From positions 66,190,697-66,254,696 of the forward strand of contig NC_054741.1 of NCBI RefSeq assembly GCF_018143015.1: 64,000 nt of DNA, in the 5' to 3' direction. The stretch's first letter is position 1. Every line of letters starts with the position of its first letter. A program made the position numbers and the translations under genes. Shown piece by piece: positions 24,363-35,611 of this stretch. The DNA is from Lytechinus variegatus. Its lineage: Eukaryota > Echinodermata > Echinoidea > Temnopleuroida > Toxopneustidae. The notes under the pieces are model-generated. The model was not told where the DNA came from and did no database searches. It saw only the letters and a program-made list of their open reading frames with translations.

Positions 24363-24660
24363 TTGAATTATAGTGATCAATTTAAGAAAGGTAGGCAACA
24401 ACGCCGCACGTACACGCTCGACGCTCTAGCTCTTCGAGCTCTTCCTCCAACATCGACGTCGCTAACTCATAACCAAGCCCGGCCCTTAGCCTGCCTGTCC
24501 GTCCGATCCCCGGTACCATTCGACTGCACTTGGATGAGCGCGCTAGCCTCAGCAGCAAAGAGCAGCAACATGCATAGCGTTGGCGCAGTAGTGCAGCCGT
24601 GGCAGTAATGACGTGCTCCTGCCCACTCACCTAGTCGCTAGTGCACCTATGAATGAAGAA
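24363..24660. promoter_or_regulatory. CpG-rich segment between COX4 and SYS1
   Basis: It is markedly richer in CG dinucleotides than its surroundings (for example CGCCGCACGTACACGC and CGCGCTAGC). It may be part of a promoter region or a noncoding first exon. No protein match is recognised in either frame. Confidence 0.35.
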
Positions 24661-24837
24661 CAGGAAAAGCGGAATATTAATAACTTATTTTCGGGTAAAC
24701 TGGTACTCATGGTAGTGCAGTGGTAAGTCATAAGTGGTACGGTACTCAGTGGTAGACTAGCATGGTCAACTAGACAGGAATAACCGTCGTTTCTAATTCT
24801 GGGCATTTATTTGATGGTAGGCCTATGGTCAAAAAAG

Positions 24838-26440
24838 GCAGTTCAGCGGATCGGAACAACCAAAATACAGAGACTTGACAGTGACATGACTGAACAGCTT
24901 TTTGGTCTTGTCTGCTAGTGCTACTACTAAAGTTAGACCAAAAGCTTCTTTATTTTGCTTGTTCCGCTGAACTGCGTTGGCTCCACTAACCAGAGAACAA
25001 ATTCAAAACCGCTTTAGTCTCTGTCACTGTGTAAGTCTGTTATGTTGTTGGTTGTTCCGTATGTTGTGTGAGTGGGAATAACCATCGTTTCTGGGGATTT
25101 ATTCAACAATTTCTGACATTATCCCCTTTCACCGACGGTACCGTAGTGTGTTACTGTAGTGTGAGCTCGCATGTGTTATCGCATCCCCCATTTTGTCGAT
25201 TAACTGTCCAGACTTCAATGTGCTTTTTTACATCGAATTTACACTCGACTAAGGCTTTATCAACTGATATCAGTTTATAATCAATGAAAAAATGTCAAAG
25301 AAATATATCAAAAGGTATGAAAATGGTACTTTACCGATGTTTTCTTGCGACTTGGGACACCAGAATCACTCCCAAAATAGCAGCCAAAATTACAAACGAA
25401 CGGAGAGTGCATCGACAATTTACGAATGTGATATCGATATTGCTTTCAATATTAAAAGGGAAATTCACCCTGAAGAAAACTTTGTTGTGAAAATAGCAGA
25501 AAAAATAGTAAAAAATATTGGTGAAGGTTTGAGCCGAGGAAAATCCGTTAAAGAATAAGAAAGTTATTAGAGTTCAATATTTTGGATAACTTGTGACGTC
25601 ATAAACGAGCAGCTGCCCCATGTGTTATGTAATATAAAATGTATGAATTTCAAATTTTGTATGGTTCCTGATGACTTAATTTTCTTTTCTCTTTATGATT
25701 GGGTATGAAATGATTTGTCTTTTGATATACAAAAGTTACAGTGAAAACCATTTTCATTTTTCTGAGAAAATGACATTTCATTGATTTTTTACCATTCGCT
25801 ATGTAGGAATGCTGCTCGCACATGACGTCACAAATCAAATAATTGAAATTCTAATAACTTTTTAATTATTTGATGAATTTTTCTCAAATCTTCGGCAATA
25901 TTTTTATTATTTTTTCTGCTATTTTTACAATACAATTTTTGTCAGGGTGAACTTCCCCTTTAATTATAATGCGATCTGCTTGACAAGCGAGCTAAACCGA
26001 ACTATGATCACAGGTAGCAGACGACATTCTATATATCGAGACATTAAAAAGTTAATAATGATAATGACGTCATTCAAGATGGCAACTTGCGAGAAAAACC
26101 GTCGGCTCAGGTGAAAATGTCTTAATAGATGAATGATTTCTCGATCATGCAGAGGATTTTTATCAATAACTCCGGTCCAAGGTACGCAAAATTTACTTAT
26201 ATTTCCCTGATAATGGAAACCATGAAACTGTAAATTTCGCTTAAAAACAGTATTAAATCGCGACCTATACATGTAAGTTCACTTATACAGTACGTTGGCT
26301 GTACGTACGGGCCTCCAAGTTCTTCAGTCTTGGTGAGTGGAGACAGCGTAGTTAAGCAGAAAACCAAAATACAGAGACTGAAGCTTTTGGTCTAGTTGTT
26401 CCGCTGAACTCCGTTGGCTCCACTTACCAAATACAGAAAC
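24838..26440. repeat. Duplicated phrase pair in the COX4-SYS1 spacer
   Basis: CCAAAATACAGAGACT followed by TTGTTCCGCTGAACT and GTTGGCTCCACT occurs near 24868-24990 and again near 26365-26430. It is possibly the two ends of one element or an old duplication. Confidence 0.5.
25452..25963. mobile_element. TTAA-flanked MITE, second family
   Basis: TTAA|AAGGGAAATTCACCC opens and GGGTGAACTTCCCCT|TTAA closes. ATAGCAGAAAAAATA is mirrored inside. A lone left end of this family is at 33617-33655. Confidence 0.82.
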
Positions 26441-27239
26441 CAAAGTTCTAGCTCGATCTGTACAGGGACTCAATGGCCATACATGTATGATAATGTATTA
26501 AGTTCGGATAAAACAGGGAGGTAAAGTTGCTCGACAGCTGGTGAAAATCACTGTTTCTTCCCCTTTTAAGTTTATTTTTCCCCGTTTTGGTGCATTTCAG
26601 GCCAAAACAGAATAATAATTATTTTGGTACAGCTCTTTTTGTATATTTCTATGAAATATAAAGTCAAAAATCGATGAGCACTGTCGGGGGATTTTGCATT
26701 ATTAACCCCCTAATGGTGGCTGCACGATAGCGAGCCGTCTGTGTACGAGGACAAAAAGAAAATATATAGTAAAAAATGTTTTAAAAAACTCCTCGAAACA
26801 GACGGCTGCCAGCTGTCTACACTCACCAATACTAGTACATAGAATGAAGAATTGTTGACCCGTACATACACTGTACAAACAACGTATAAGCAATAACATT
26901 AGATCTAACATTCGGCGGAAACTCGATTTTTGGATCGTTTTTTTGTACATAAAATATCACATTTATAAAGAAGAAAGGTAAGAGTTCCATATGCACCCCC
27001 CAACTAAAACTGAAAATAAAAACATGGAGAAGATTCAGAATAGTATATTTAGCCATATAGAACTTATATGATGGGGGAGTGGAAATACATACCGAAATAT
27101 GGCTTTATTCCGTCAAATTTCTAGCAGGATCTAGTGAGCGTAAATGTCCATAGAAATTGGTTTATTTAGTCAGTAAAGGGTCTGTGAGTCTAGACTAGTC
27201 CAACTATCTGCTGATAATCATTTAAATATTCCTTCTGGT

Positions 27240-27294
27240 ATCGGCGCTTCTCGCTAGCATTGCGGGAAGAGGTCTTGACTGCAGATAAAGCGAG
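27240..27294 (+). promoter_or_regulatory. SYS1: Probable SYS1 untranslated first exon
   Basis: The SYS1 ATG lies 11 bases after an acceptor, so a noncoding exon must precede it. A CG-containing stretch (CGGCGCTTCTCGCTAGC) ending AAGCGAG|GTGAGT at 27294 is the best donor in the spacer. The 5' limit is a guess. Confidence 0.5.
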
Positions 27295-28436
27295 GTGAGT
27301 TCTGGTTCCAACTGAGGTAAGCAAAAGTGAAAAAATCATAGAAAAATCTGAAGTGAACCAGCAGGAAGTCTCAACAATCTTCTGTTATTTTTTGGTGGAG
27401 GGTGCATATGGAACTCTTTCCAAAAGAAATTGCATCAAAATTTACAAAAAAATATATAGAATAATAGATTTCTGAAATATCGTACCTTAGACCGCAGTAG
27501 TTACCGCTAATCCCAGGGGGCAACTTACATTGACGAGTGGATACCATGCGCGACCAAAAATACATGTACTATGTAAAGAGGATGTTTTTTTCAAGATAGG
27601 CATATGTTACGTATGTAACGTATTAAGGGTGCAAAAAACACTAAAATAATGAAAAAAGGACCAAAGCCATTCTTCTTTGCTAACAGGTAACGGTAATATA
27701 GAGTCAAAGATTTGTGACTGGTACTAATTTTAGTCTGTGCATGTACAATGTACATGGATCTGCAAGATTCTATTAACTTGGCAGGGATGAAAGCTGGACC
27801 TCAAACCCTGGGCTGAAACAGGACCCTTTTCGACGTTTTTTCTGGACGCTGGTGTGTAGCAGGTCGTGTGGAGAGTACCCTCCCCCCCTCGGGCCTCAAA
27901 CTTGGCTAAGACCCAAAACGACCACAAACATTACAAGGCAATGCAGAAATTCATTAAAAAATCAGAGTAAATTGTGAATTACAGGCACTTCAAATTCAAA
28001 GCATAATTTCAAACAGCCTCAAAATACAGTTTCTCATCAAAGTCCTTGATTCATGTGTATATGTAGAATATCTTTGCGATAGTGTAGTTTCAGCACCTTT
28101 TGTCTAATCTACAAGAATCTCCTGGATAGATACTGGGCCATGCATCTTATGCTCGCCCAACAAAAAGGTGTTTTTGTTACACCTTTTCCAATTTTCTTTG
28201 GTTTAATATACAATTTCTCAGGTGAACGGAGGGAAATTGGGACGAAATTGGTGTCAGTTTTAATAAAGCTGAATACACATATACCCTGTCGTGTCTGTTG
28301 AAAAATAAGCGTAACTTTGGTTTTCAAGGGGCTAGACCTTTGATTTTGGTCCCAATTTAAAGCTAATATTAATAGCTAGTTGTCAATGCTGATTTGCTAG
28401 ATTGAAAAATCTGTTCAGAGAATTTTTAAAACATTT
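27295..28436 (+). other. SYS1: SYS1 5' intron, first part
   Basis: No gene or clear repeat family recognised; a C-rich run sits near 27880. Confidence 0.35.
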
Positions 28437-29505
28437 TTGTCTTGCCTGCATAGCAGAGCGAGTCTATAGGCGACGCTTTTCCGATAGCAGCATCGTCAAC
28501 ATTGAAATCTTTACCTTGGTTAAGTTTTTGAAGATTAGTGTCATCATAACTTAGAAAGTATATGGACCTAGTTCATAAAACTCAGACATAAGGGTAATAG
28601 TGTATCGCTGAATATCCTGCCAGAGTTTCACTTCACATGATTAGGGTCAAAGGTCTTTTGGGGTCAATGAACTTTGGCCATATTGGGGGTATTTGAGGAA
28701 TTGTCATCTTAACTTTGAAATTTTATGGATCTAGTTCATGAAACTTGGACATAAGAGCAATCAAGTATCCTTGAACATCATGTGCTAGATTCAGGTCACA
28801 TGATCAAGCTCAAAGGTCATTAAGGGTCAGCAAACTTTGGTAATTTTAGGGGTATTTGTGGAACATGTAACTTTAAAAGTCTATGGATTTAGTTCATGAA
28901 ACTTGGATATAAGAGCAGCCATGTACCCCTGAATACCCTGTGTGTGTTTCAGGAACATGGCCAAGATCAAATATCATTTAAAGATCAATGAACTCTGGCC
29001 GTGTTGGGAGTAGGGGAGACCAGGGTTAGTTTAAACATGGGGTAAGTTGAAACATTGTAATTTTCTTTAATGCCTGTAAAATAAATTTATGCAATACTGC
29101 CCTCAATTTATTGCAATAATAATTCAACAGTGTTGTATTATTAATAGCAATAAATTGAGGGCAGTATTGCATAAATTTATTTTACAGGCTTTAAAGAAAA
29201 TAACAATGTTTCAACTTACCCCATGTTCCAACTAACCCCGTTCTCCCCTTTGTGTTGAATTGGCATTATAACTTAGGTTTATGGTACTTGCTTATGAAAC
29301 ATCAACGTAAGGGTAATCAAGTATGAATGAATGTTTTGCACATGTCTTGGGTCACATGACCATGGTCAAAGGTCATTTTGGGACATAATATGTTATCAAA
29401 TTAGTGTTTTCTTCTGTGAATAATTATTCATTACCTGTTTTTCAAAGGAAGCACTGCTGCAATACCGAATTGCGTAATGTAGGCGAGACTGCCAGAGGCG
29501 TTCCA
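28437..29505 (-). mobile_element. DR1-rich element, reversed copy, interrupted
   Basis: It begins TTTGTCTTGCCTGCATAGCA and runs as the reverse of the 14637 family (GGTCAAAGGTC, AGTTCATGAAACTTGGACAT), ending near AGGCGAGACTGCCAGAGGCG. A palindromic element is inserted at 29013-29248. Confidence 0.8.
29013..29248. mobile_element. 236-bp near-perfect palindrome element
   Basis: GGGGAGACCAGGGTTAGT at the left and ACTAACCCCGTTCTCCCC at the right; the arms stay complementary (GGGTAAGTTGAAACATTGT, AAATTTATGCAATACTGCCC) up to a loop of about 35 bases. It is nested in the DR1 element. Confidence 0.88.
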
Positions 29506-29610
29506 CTTGTTACTTAGTTTGGAAGTCAATTTTCCCCATGAATACTGACGATCTAATGTAATATTATAAACTTTCAAAACATTTTTGTGATTATTTTTCC
29601 CCCTTTGCAG

Positions 29611-31879
29611 ATCATTGAAGGATGGGGGCATCATTCAGAAGTTATGTTTGGGATCCCATGTTACTGATCTCACAGATCATTGCTATGCAGAGTGTCTTCT
29701 ATGTGTGCTTTGGAATTTGGTTGATTATCGTTGATTACATCTTGGATCATCCCAAATCGTTAAGCCAGATATTTGGTTATGATGTAAGTTGATTTTCTCG
29801 TTCAAGTTATTCTTACTTTTACCAAATTATGCCAGCTGAAATGATCCATCGAATTCCGATTCCTCAGTACTGTAGATACATGTAGATTTACAGAGTCAAT
29901 AAATTTCTGCTTATCCTATCCAAAAGGCTTCATGAGAGAAAAAAATGTAGATTCAAGTTAGTTGTTTTTGAAAACCTATGTACATGTTTGTCTAAATTTT
30001 TATGCTTCCGCAGACGAAGTCCGGAGGGGGCATTGCCCCTGATCATCCCTCCCCCCACTTTGTTTCCATGCATTAACTAAAAAAAAAAATTAAATGGATT
30101 TGAAACCCGGGGGGGCACTCGACCAAAAAAGTGGTGGGGGTGTGCCGCGGGCAAGACAAAAAACAGGGGCCTTGGAGCGGGCTTGTAAAAAGGAGGGTCA
30201 TCGGAACGGGCTTCGGAACGACAAATGTTTGTGAAAACGGGGGTCCTTGGAACGGATCGCCAGCGTGAGAGCGCGTATGCATCCCTACGGAACGGTCATG
30301 CGTGCATGATGCAGCTAGCGCGGCCTCCGCCGGGGAGCTCTGTGGCTGCTTTTCACCAAAATTGCAGTTCATTCAACGCGATCGGAGCGGCGAAACGAAA
30401 AATATGCGAAGCTTTGGAGCGGATTTCTCTTTTCTTTTTTCTCGATAAGAAGAAAATGCTATGCCTTGGAGCGGCATTCTTTGTTCTTTTTCTCAACAAT
30501 TCAACATACCCACTATGCATTATATACTGAGTGCCCCCCCCCGGGATTTGAAAGTAGTTGGTGTGTAGGTAGATGACTCCAAAATACAGGCTAAGTTCAA
30601 ATTTGTAGTCCACAGGTCAAAGGTCACAGTTCATTGAATATGTGAGTTGGTTTCCGTGCAATTACTAAAAAAATATTGAATGGATTAAAAAACAAATTTG
30701 GTAAGTAGATGACACTAAAATACAGGCTAATTTTTAATTCAGAGTCTGCAGGTCAAAGGTCATAAGCTCATTATATATGTGAGTTGGTTCAAAGGTCTAA
30801 ATTTGTTCATTATATATATATGCATATATTAAGTTCAATCATATTGAATGAATTTCTGATTGCGTTAAGCGGGGGCATCTGTGTCCTTTGGACACGTCAA
30901 ATTTCTCGTTTTATCAGACTTACCAAAAAGTTCAAATAAAAATTCAAAGTTGTAAAACATAAGTCTGAATGATTAATGAGACTTTTGAAAATCATTGTTC
31001 AATCCTGTGTTACTAGATCTGTGTGTATTCAGATAAATTACGAACTCACCTAGATCATTCATAACTTCAGAAGTTTACATGTGGTACTGTAAGTACCGGT
31101 AATTCACACTTTGTGGTTTATATCAGAAATCAGGATTGTCAGTAGAAATAAAAGTGCAGTATTTTATTTCAAGGAATGTCAATTCATGAAATATTGTATA
31201 TTTTGTTTTCATAGTGCCTTGACTTCAGCAGTTCAGGAGGAAGGATGATTGTTGCAGTCTATGTAATGAATGCACTCACCTGGTGAGTACTATGAAGTAA
31301 ATTTAGGCGGTGGTGGTTGTGGTGATAAGTGTTGGTTGTGGTGATAAGTGTTGTAGATGATGAAGGTAAGGTGATGATGATAATGATGACAATGATGGAG
31401 ATTATGATAATGGTGATGATGATGATGATGATAATGATGACAATGATGGAGATTATGATAATGGTGATGATGGTAGTAATGATGATGATGGTGATGATGA
31501 TGAAGGTGGTGGTGATGGTGATAGATAATGATGAGGATTGTATATTGTTTCTTTTTTTGATGACGTAATGATGTGGTCATGGTAGTAGTGATGATGAAAA
31601 TAATAAGGATTTTGTATTTGATTTTTTTTGTATTCTTTCAGTGCGATTGGATTGTGGTGTATTGTGCAGAGGACAAAGCAGTGTACAGACTTCTCTGTTA
31701 CAATGCACTTTTTCCACTTCATTGCCTGTTGGATGTACAATTCATGGATCCCCAGTTCGATGGCTTGGTGGTTTACGAACATTGGCTGTATAGCATTGAC
31801 GACAGTGCTGGGAGAATACCTGTGTATGAGGACAGAGTTAAAAGACATTCCCCTTACAGGAGCAAGGGCAGACTTATGA
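29611..31879 (+). CDS. SYS1: SYS1, Golgi-localised integral membrane protein
   Basis: Coding parts 29622-29783, 31215-31282 and 31642-31879 join to 155 residues, next to 156 in mammals. SYS1 is a four-pass membrane protein of the trans-Golgi; in yeast and mammals it receives the acetylated GTPase ARFRP1/Arl3 and so starts the ARL1-golgin recruitment chain. Seen: FRSYVWDP at 5-12 as in the human protein, hydrophobic spans at about 13-37, 65-85, 93-110 and 116-137, the block MNALTCAIGL, QCTDFSVTMHFFH, and the very conserved GEYLCMRTELKDIPL near the end. Phases are 0 and 2+1. The ATG is 11 bases after the acceptor, and the codon run matches family N-termini. The gene points away from COX4. Confidence 0.97.
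29622..29783 (+). CDS. SYS1: SYS1 coding exon 1
   Basis: The exon starts at 29611 after CCCTTTGCAG. It has 54 codons and donor GAT|GTAAGT. Confidence 0.96.
30003..30912 (+). mobile_element. Element with GGTCAAAGGTCA blocks, interrupted
   Basis: ATGCTTCCGCAGACGAAGTC opens it and GGGGGCATCTGTGTCCTTTGG lies near the right end. Two direct blocks contain AAAATACAGGCTAA and CAGGTCAAAGGTCA. It was split by the GC-rich insertion 30106-30544. Confidence 0.65.
30106..30544. mobile_element. 439-bp GC-rich element with 9-bp target duplication
   Basis: GATTTGAAA at 30097-30105 is repeated at 30545-30553. The element opens CCCGGGGGGGCACTC and closes GAGTGCCCCCCCCCGG. It is much richer in GC than its surroundings and carries internal GG(A/T)-rich phrases such as CCTTGGAGCGGGC, ATCGGAACGGGC and CCTTGGAACGG. 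No protein is supported. Confidence 0.8.
31215..31282 (+). CDS. SYS1: SYS1 coding exon 2
   Basis: Acceptor TTTCATAG, donor TG|GTGAGT. It encodes CLDFSSSGGRMIVAVYVM and the start of the second helix. Confidence 0.95.
31300..31605 (+). repeat. GAT-type microsatellite filling SYS1 intron 2
   Basis: Imperfect GAT/AAT/GGT triplets cover most of the 359-bp intron. GATGGAGATTATGATAATGG occurs twice, 51 bp apart. His-rich and Met-rich frames here are artefacts. Confidence 0.9.
31642..31879 (+). CDS. SYS1: SYS1 coding exon 3
   Basis: Acceptor TATTCTTTCAG; the first base completes a cysteine codon. It ends GARADL and TGA at 31877-31879. Confidence 0.97.
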
Positions 31880-32250
31880 CAGCACTAACATGAACGGTTG
31901 GCCATCACTGTTTGCAACAAGATGACCATGTTGCAGCGACAGTAAGAATTTCTGCCATGGATTATATCATCAAACAATTGTCTAAAACATATTGCCAATG
32001 GGGTGCAAGTTCATTTGGACTGCAATTACAAGGACAATACATTGTACCTGGAGCAAAAGTTTACTTCGTAATGGACTGTGTCTTAGCTGAGTTGATTTGC
32101 AATATGTACTTGAGACCACCAAGGAAGCATTAAAGCAAGAAATGAGGACTGGCAGCTTTACATTCTTTCCAAGGGATGTGGTAAGGAGGATCAATACCTT
32201 ACCTCAGGCATTGATTATAACAGCAAATAAATCAACATGAGCTTACAAGC
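31880..32250 (+). terminator. SYS1: SYS1 3' untranslated region and poly(A) signal
   Basis: AATAAA at 32226-32231 is the first good signal after the stop. The end is inferred. Confidence 0.5.
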
Positions 32251-32744
32251 ATACAAGAGACATATTGTGTATGAATCCACCATGATATTGTCTTGGCATT
32301 GATGAGCAAAAGTAGCAGCAGACTCGATGAGAAAATGATTCACCTGTGAAGGTGCGTGCAAGTAAAGCAAGAAAGTTTGATATAGTGGCAAATGCGGGAT
32401 CTTCCCACAAGGCTGCGCATTACGTTTGCCTTCATGAAAGTTATTTTCTGCTTAACCTCATATAAACCTTACTGTACTTTCTATTCCACACATACATGTA
32501 CCCTGAAGGTACATAGTTCACTTCTACAATGTTGAAAAGACTACAATGTTTTCTAGAGTGTATATTTCTGTTTACATTTTAGATCAGGCTAAGGAGAAAA
32601 TCTATTGATGTGCAAAAACATATATGCAACACTCGGCCTCATGGACCCTCCATTCAATAACTTATAGATGGATTACATATATTTCATAGAGTTCATGTTA
32701 TTAGGAAAAACGCACTCTAGCAAGATGATTTTTGTCTCACCTGA

Positions 32745-33360
32745 ACAAAGTTCAGCAGAGACCTAATCACTTTTCCTGTTGGTCCGTTATTCTGTTAGTC
32801 CGTCATTCTGTTAACATGTGTTAAAGTTTTTGTTCAACTTGTTCTTGTTTCTTTATTTCTGCATCAATTATGTTCACCTGGTACATATGATCCTTGGGTA
32901 ATTCCACATTAGAGTGATGGGGTCAACAGGTATGAGGTCATGTTCTCATTTCTATATTTCTGCATCAATTTTGATTGCACTTGGTGCATATGATCCTTGG
33001 GTATGCGTGTGTGTTTTTGAGGAAGGTGGGGTTGAAGGTCATCTAGGGGTCAAAAGGTCAAATGATATTAGGTCATGTCCATGCTTTTTCAAGTTTTTGT
33101 TCAACTTGGGTCATATTTCTTAATATCTGCATCAATTGTGTTCATACTTGGTACAAATGGTCTTTGGATATTACCACACCTGTGTTCTTGAGGATGATAA
33201 GGTCAATTGTCATCTAGGGGTCAAAAGAATATTCCATTTACATCTAGGGGTCAAAAGAATATTCCATTTACATCTAGGGGTCAAAAGAATATTCCATTTA
33301 CATGTACATTTATTGTGAAATCAGGCGAGACTCGTGGTTTGAGAACCACCTTGTTTTTAA
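32745..33360 (+). mobile_element. Element with GTCTCACCTGAAC and GGCGAGACTCG ends
   Basis: It opens TTTGTCTCACCTGAACAAAG and closes AGGCGAGACTCGTGGTTTGA...CTTGTTTT. Direct blocks contain TTTCTGCATCAATT and CTTGGGTA. Same family as 1-185. Confidence 0.7.
33210..33301 (+). repeat. Three exact 30-bp tandem copies
   Basis: CATCTAGGGGTCAAAAGAAT and the following ATTCCATTTA are repeated three times without change, so the expansion is recent. Confidence 0.9.
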
Positions 33361-35039
33361 TTCATATGAAATTCTGAACAACTCACTTATCAAATTAAAT
33401 GCTTTGATTTCTGTAGCTTTTAACAGTTTTTGTAAATTAGTTGTTATAACAAGTTGAATGAAAAGAGTAGTAAAAGAGCAGTCTAATGATTTTTTTTATT
33501 TTATTATAAATGAGAAATCAAGTTGATTAATAATGTAAGAATGGAATGAGATAAAAATGTGAATGGACATTTGTAGAAAAAATCAAAATCAAAGAATAAC
33601 AGAGTTAATTGATTTGTAAAGGGGAAGTCTACCCTGATGTGAGAAAAAAAAATTTGATGGATTTTGACCAAACAACAATTGATATCTTTCTCTCATATGT
33701 CTGTATTATAACTAGCTTTTAGACTGCTCCTGTATGATGTCAAGCATCAAACACACAATTGGCAGTGTCATGTGAGCTCACTTTTCATTTATCTTGTGCA
33801 CTTTTTTGTGTTGATTTGTAGACTATCTGGCACATATTGATCAATGAAATCATATTAGCCCAACAATCTAGCTAATATTAACAAAATGTTAATGGGCCCA
33901 CTGGTCTAGTCTGGTTTTTACAGGTAATAGTGATCCAAAGATATCTGACTGGTACTTTAAATGTAAGCATCCATATTTGTGGTTTGGTGCAAACACTTGA
34001 TGTTCCCCCCAAAAAAGAACAAAAAAGTTATTATTAATACTTTTTAATCATTGTATCAGTACTTTTCTTTCATTAAATTTTATTTGCAAAATTGTAAAAC
34101 CAGAAAACATCCTTAAAGTGGCAACAAAAAAGAAGTGTATAAAATTGATGCATTAACATTTCCACTCAAATTGATCTGTTTTATTCAATTACCTAATTTT
34201 AATACAAAAAGGAAAGCAGTATTGATTCAGACTTCTAATGATTAATTGCCTTGAACAAGCTAATTACAAGATTGCCCAAGATATAGATATTACGTAGAAT
34301 ATAACAAGCGAACGTACTGGTTAGGTTTGCATTTAATACATTGAAATTCAAACAACTCAAAAATGTTTCATACGGAAGTGTCAAGGAAATATTTGTTGTT
34401 GTACTAAAGGTGATCATTGGCCGATTTTATGAAGGATTTACAACTGTAAATTAAAATAAATAAAACTGGCTACCCAGTCCTGTATAGACATGGTAGTTAC
34501 CCTATTGGAGAAAATTTATGATAATTGTAATAATGTCCTTGAAACTACATGTAGTCCCTATTCCCCACTATATGTTCAGAGGTCATATATTGTACATAAA
34601 TATATTACAAGAAAAAAAAAGAACTTTGTAAATGTATAATTTATTTTTTAATAAAGTCTTATTTAATAAGAATTTGAGTACCTGTACCATGTATTTTATT
34701 TGACAATTTTTTGTACTTTTCAGCTATGGGTAAATTATTCATGTGTTGTGCAAATTTTATAACTTATAACTCATACATACTGACAACATACCAAAATTAT
34801 CATATTCAATGGATTTATTTATTGTTAGATAATCATAAAGAATACAATTCTTTGTTAACACACATTTTCTGTTTTAGATCAAAATACATATTAACATCAT
34901 AAACACAAACAGCATTAAATAAACTTGAATATACATATTGGCAAGACGCTGGTACATGTTACAGAAGGAAGTGATGCATAGATTGAAAATTGGCTTTTAC
35001 TGTATTGCTTCGATACTAGCGTGTTTCACTAAATTTTTT
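33361..35039. other. Intergenic, AT-rich, no gene seen
   Basis: Only a lone left MITE end (AAAGGGGAAGTCTACCCTGA, 33618-33637) is recognised. Confidence 0.4.
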
Positions 35040-35340
35040 ATTACTGCATATCTTGAAAATAATGATATGTATGAATTTTGGCTAAAAATACAGTTTGCAT
35101 TGGATTTGTATACAAATTCGCGTTTTTGAGCAATTTTGGGTCAACATGCACTTACCAAATGTTGCGTAATTTCGGAACCATGTACCCGGGCGTCGCATAT
35201 TTGGTCGCAAAAGTTGCGAAAGACTTTAAAGGAAAAAGTCCTGGAAAGGCCAGAGCTAGCTTTTTGCGTTACAGATTTATCGCAAAAAATGTCGAGGGGG
35301 TGGGGGCTGAATCAGCCCCCCAAGTCTTTTCAGGGTTAAA
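35040..35340 (+). repeat. Dispersed repeat, copy 2 of 3
   Basis: It matches 10780-11093 (TTTCGGAACCATGTACCCGG, TTATCGCAAAAAATGTCGAG). Confidence 0.7.
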
Positions 35341-35611
35341 ACAGATTTACACACAATTGATGAGCCTTTCTTGTGCTAAATTAGATCCCCCAAATTTTCA
35401 CCTGTTTTAATGTAATGAAAAAGCATGTCCCTATTCAAAGATTGAAAAAAAAAAAAATTTTCCATGGAGAAACTTGTTGAAGATTTGAGTCTTAACCTAC
35501 AAAGATCATATTTCTACTGTAGATGCTTGGGTTCAAAATGATAAAGAATCTGATTTAGGACCAAAGAAAGGGTCACCAGTGGTGAAAAACAGTTACATGA
35601 CACATTACCCT

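Noticed and set aside
24363..24630. Open frames of about 81 codons on both strands
   Set aside because: The frames are mutual shadows in a CpG-rich block, with no recognisable protein and no splice partner.
31290..31580. His-rich and Met-rich frames
   Set aside because: Trinucleotide repeat within a SYS1 intron; splice sites on both sides are used by the gene.
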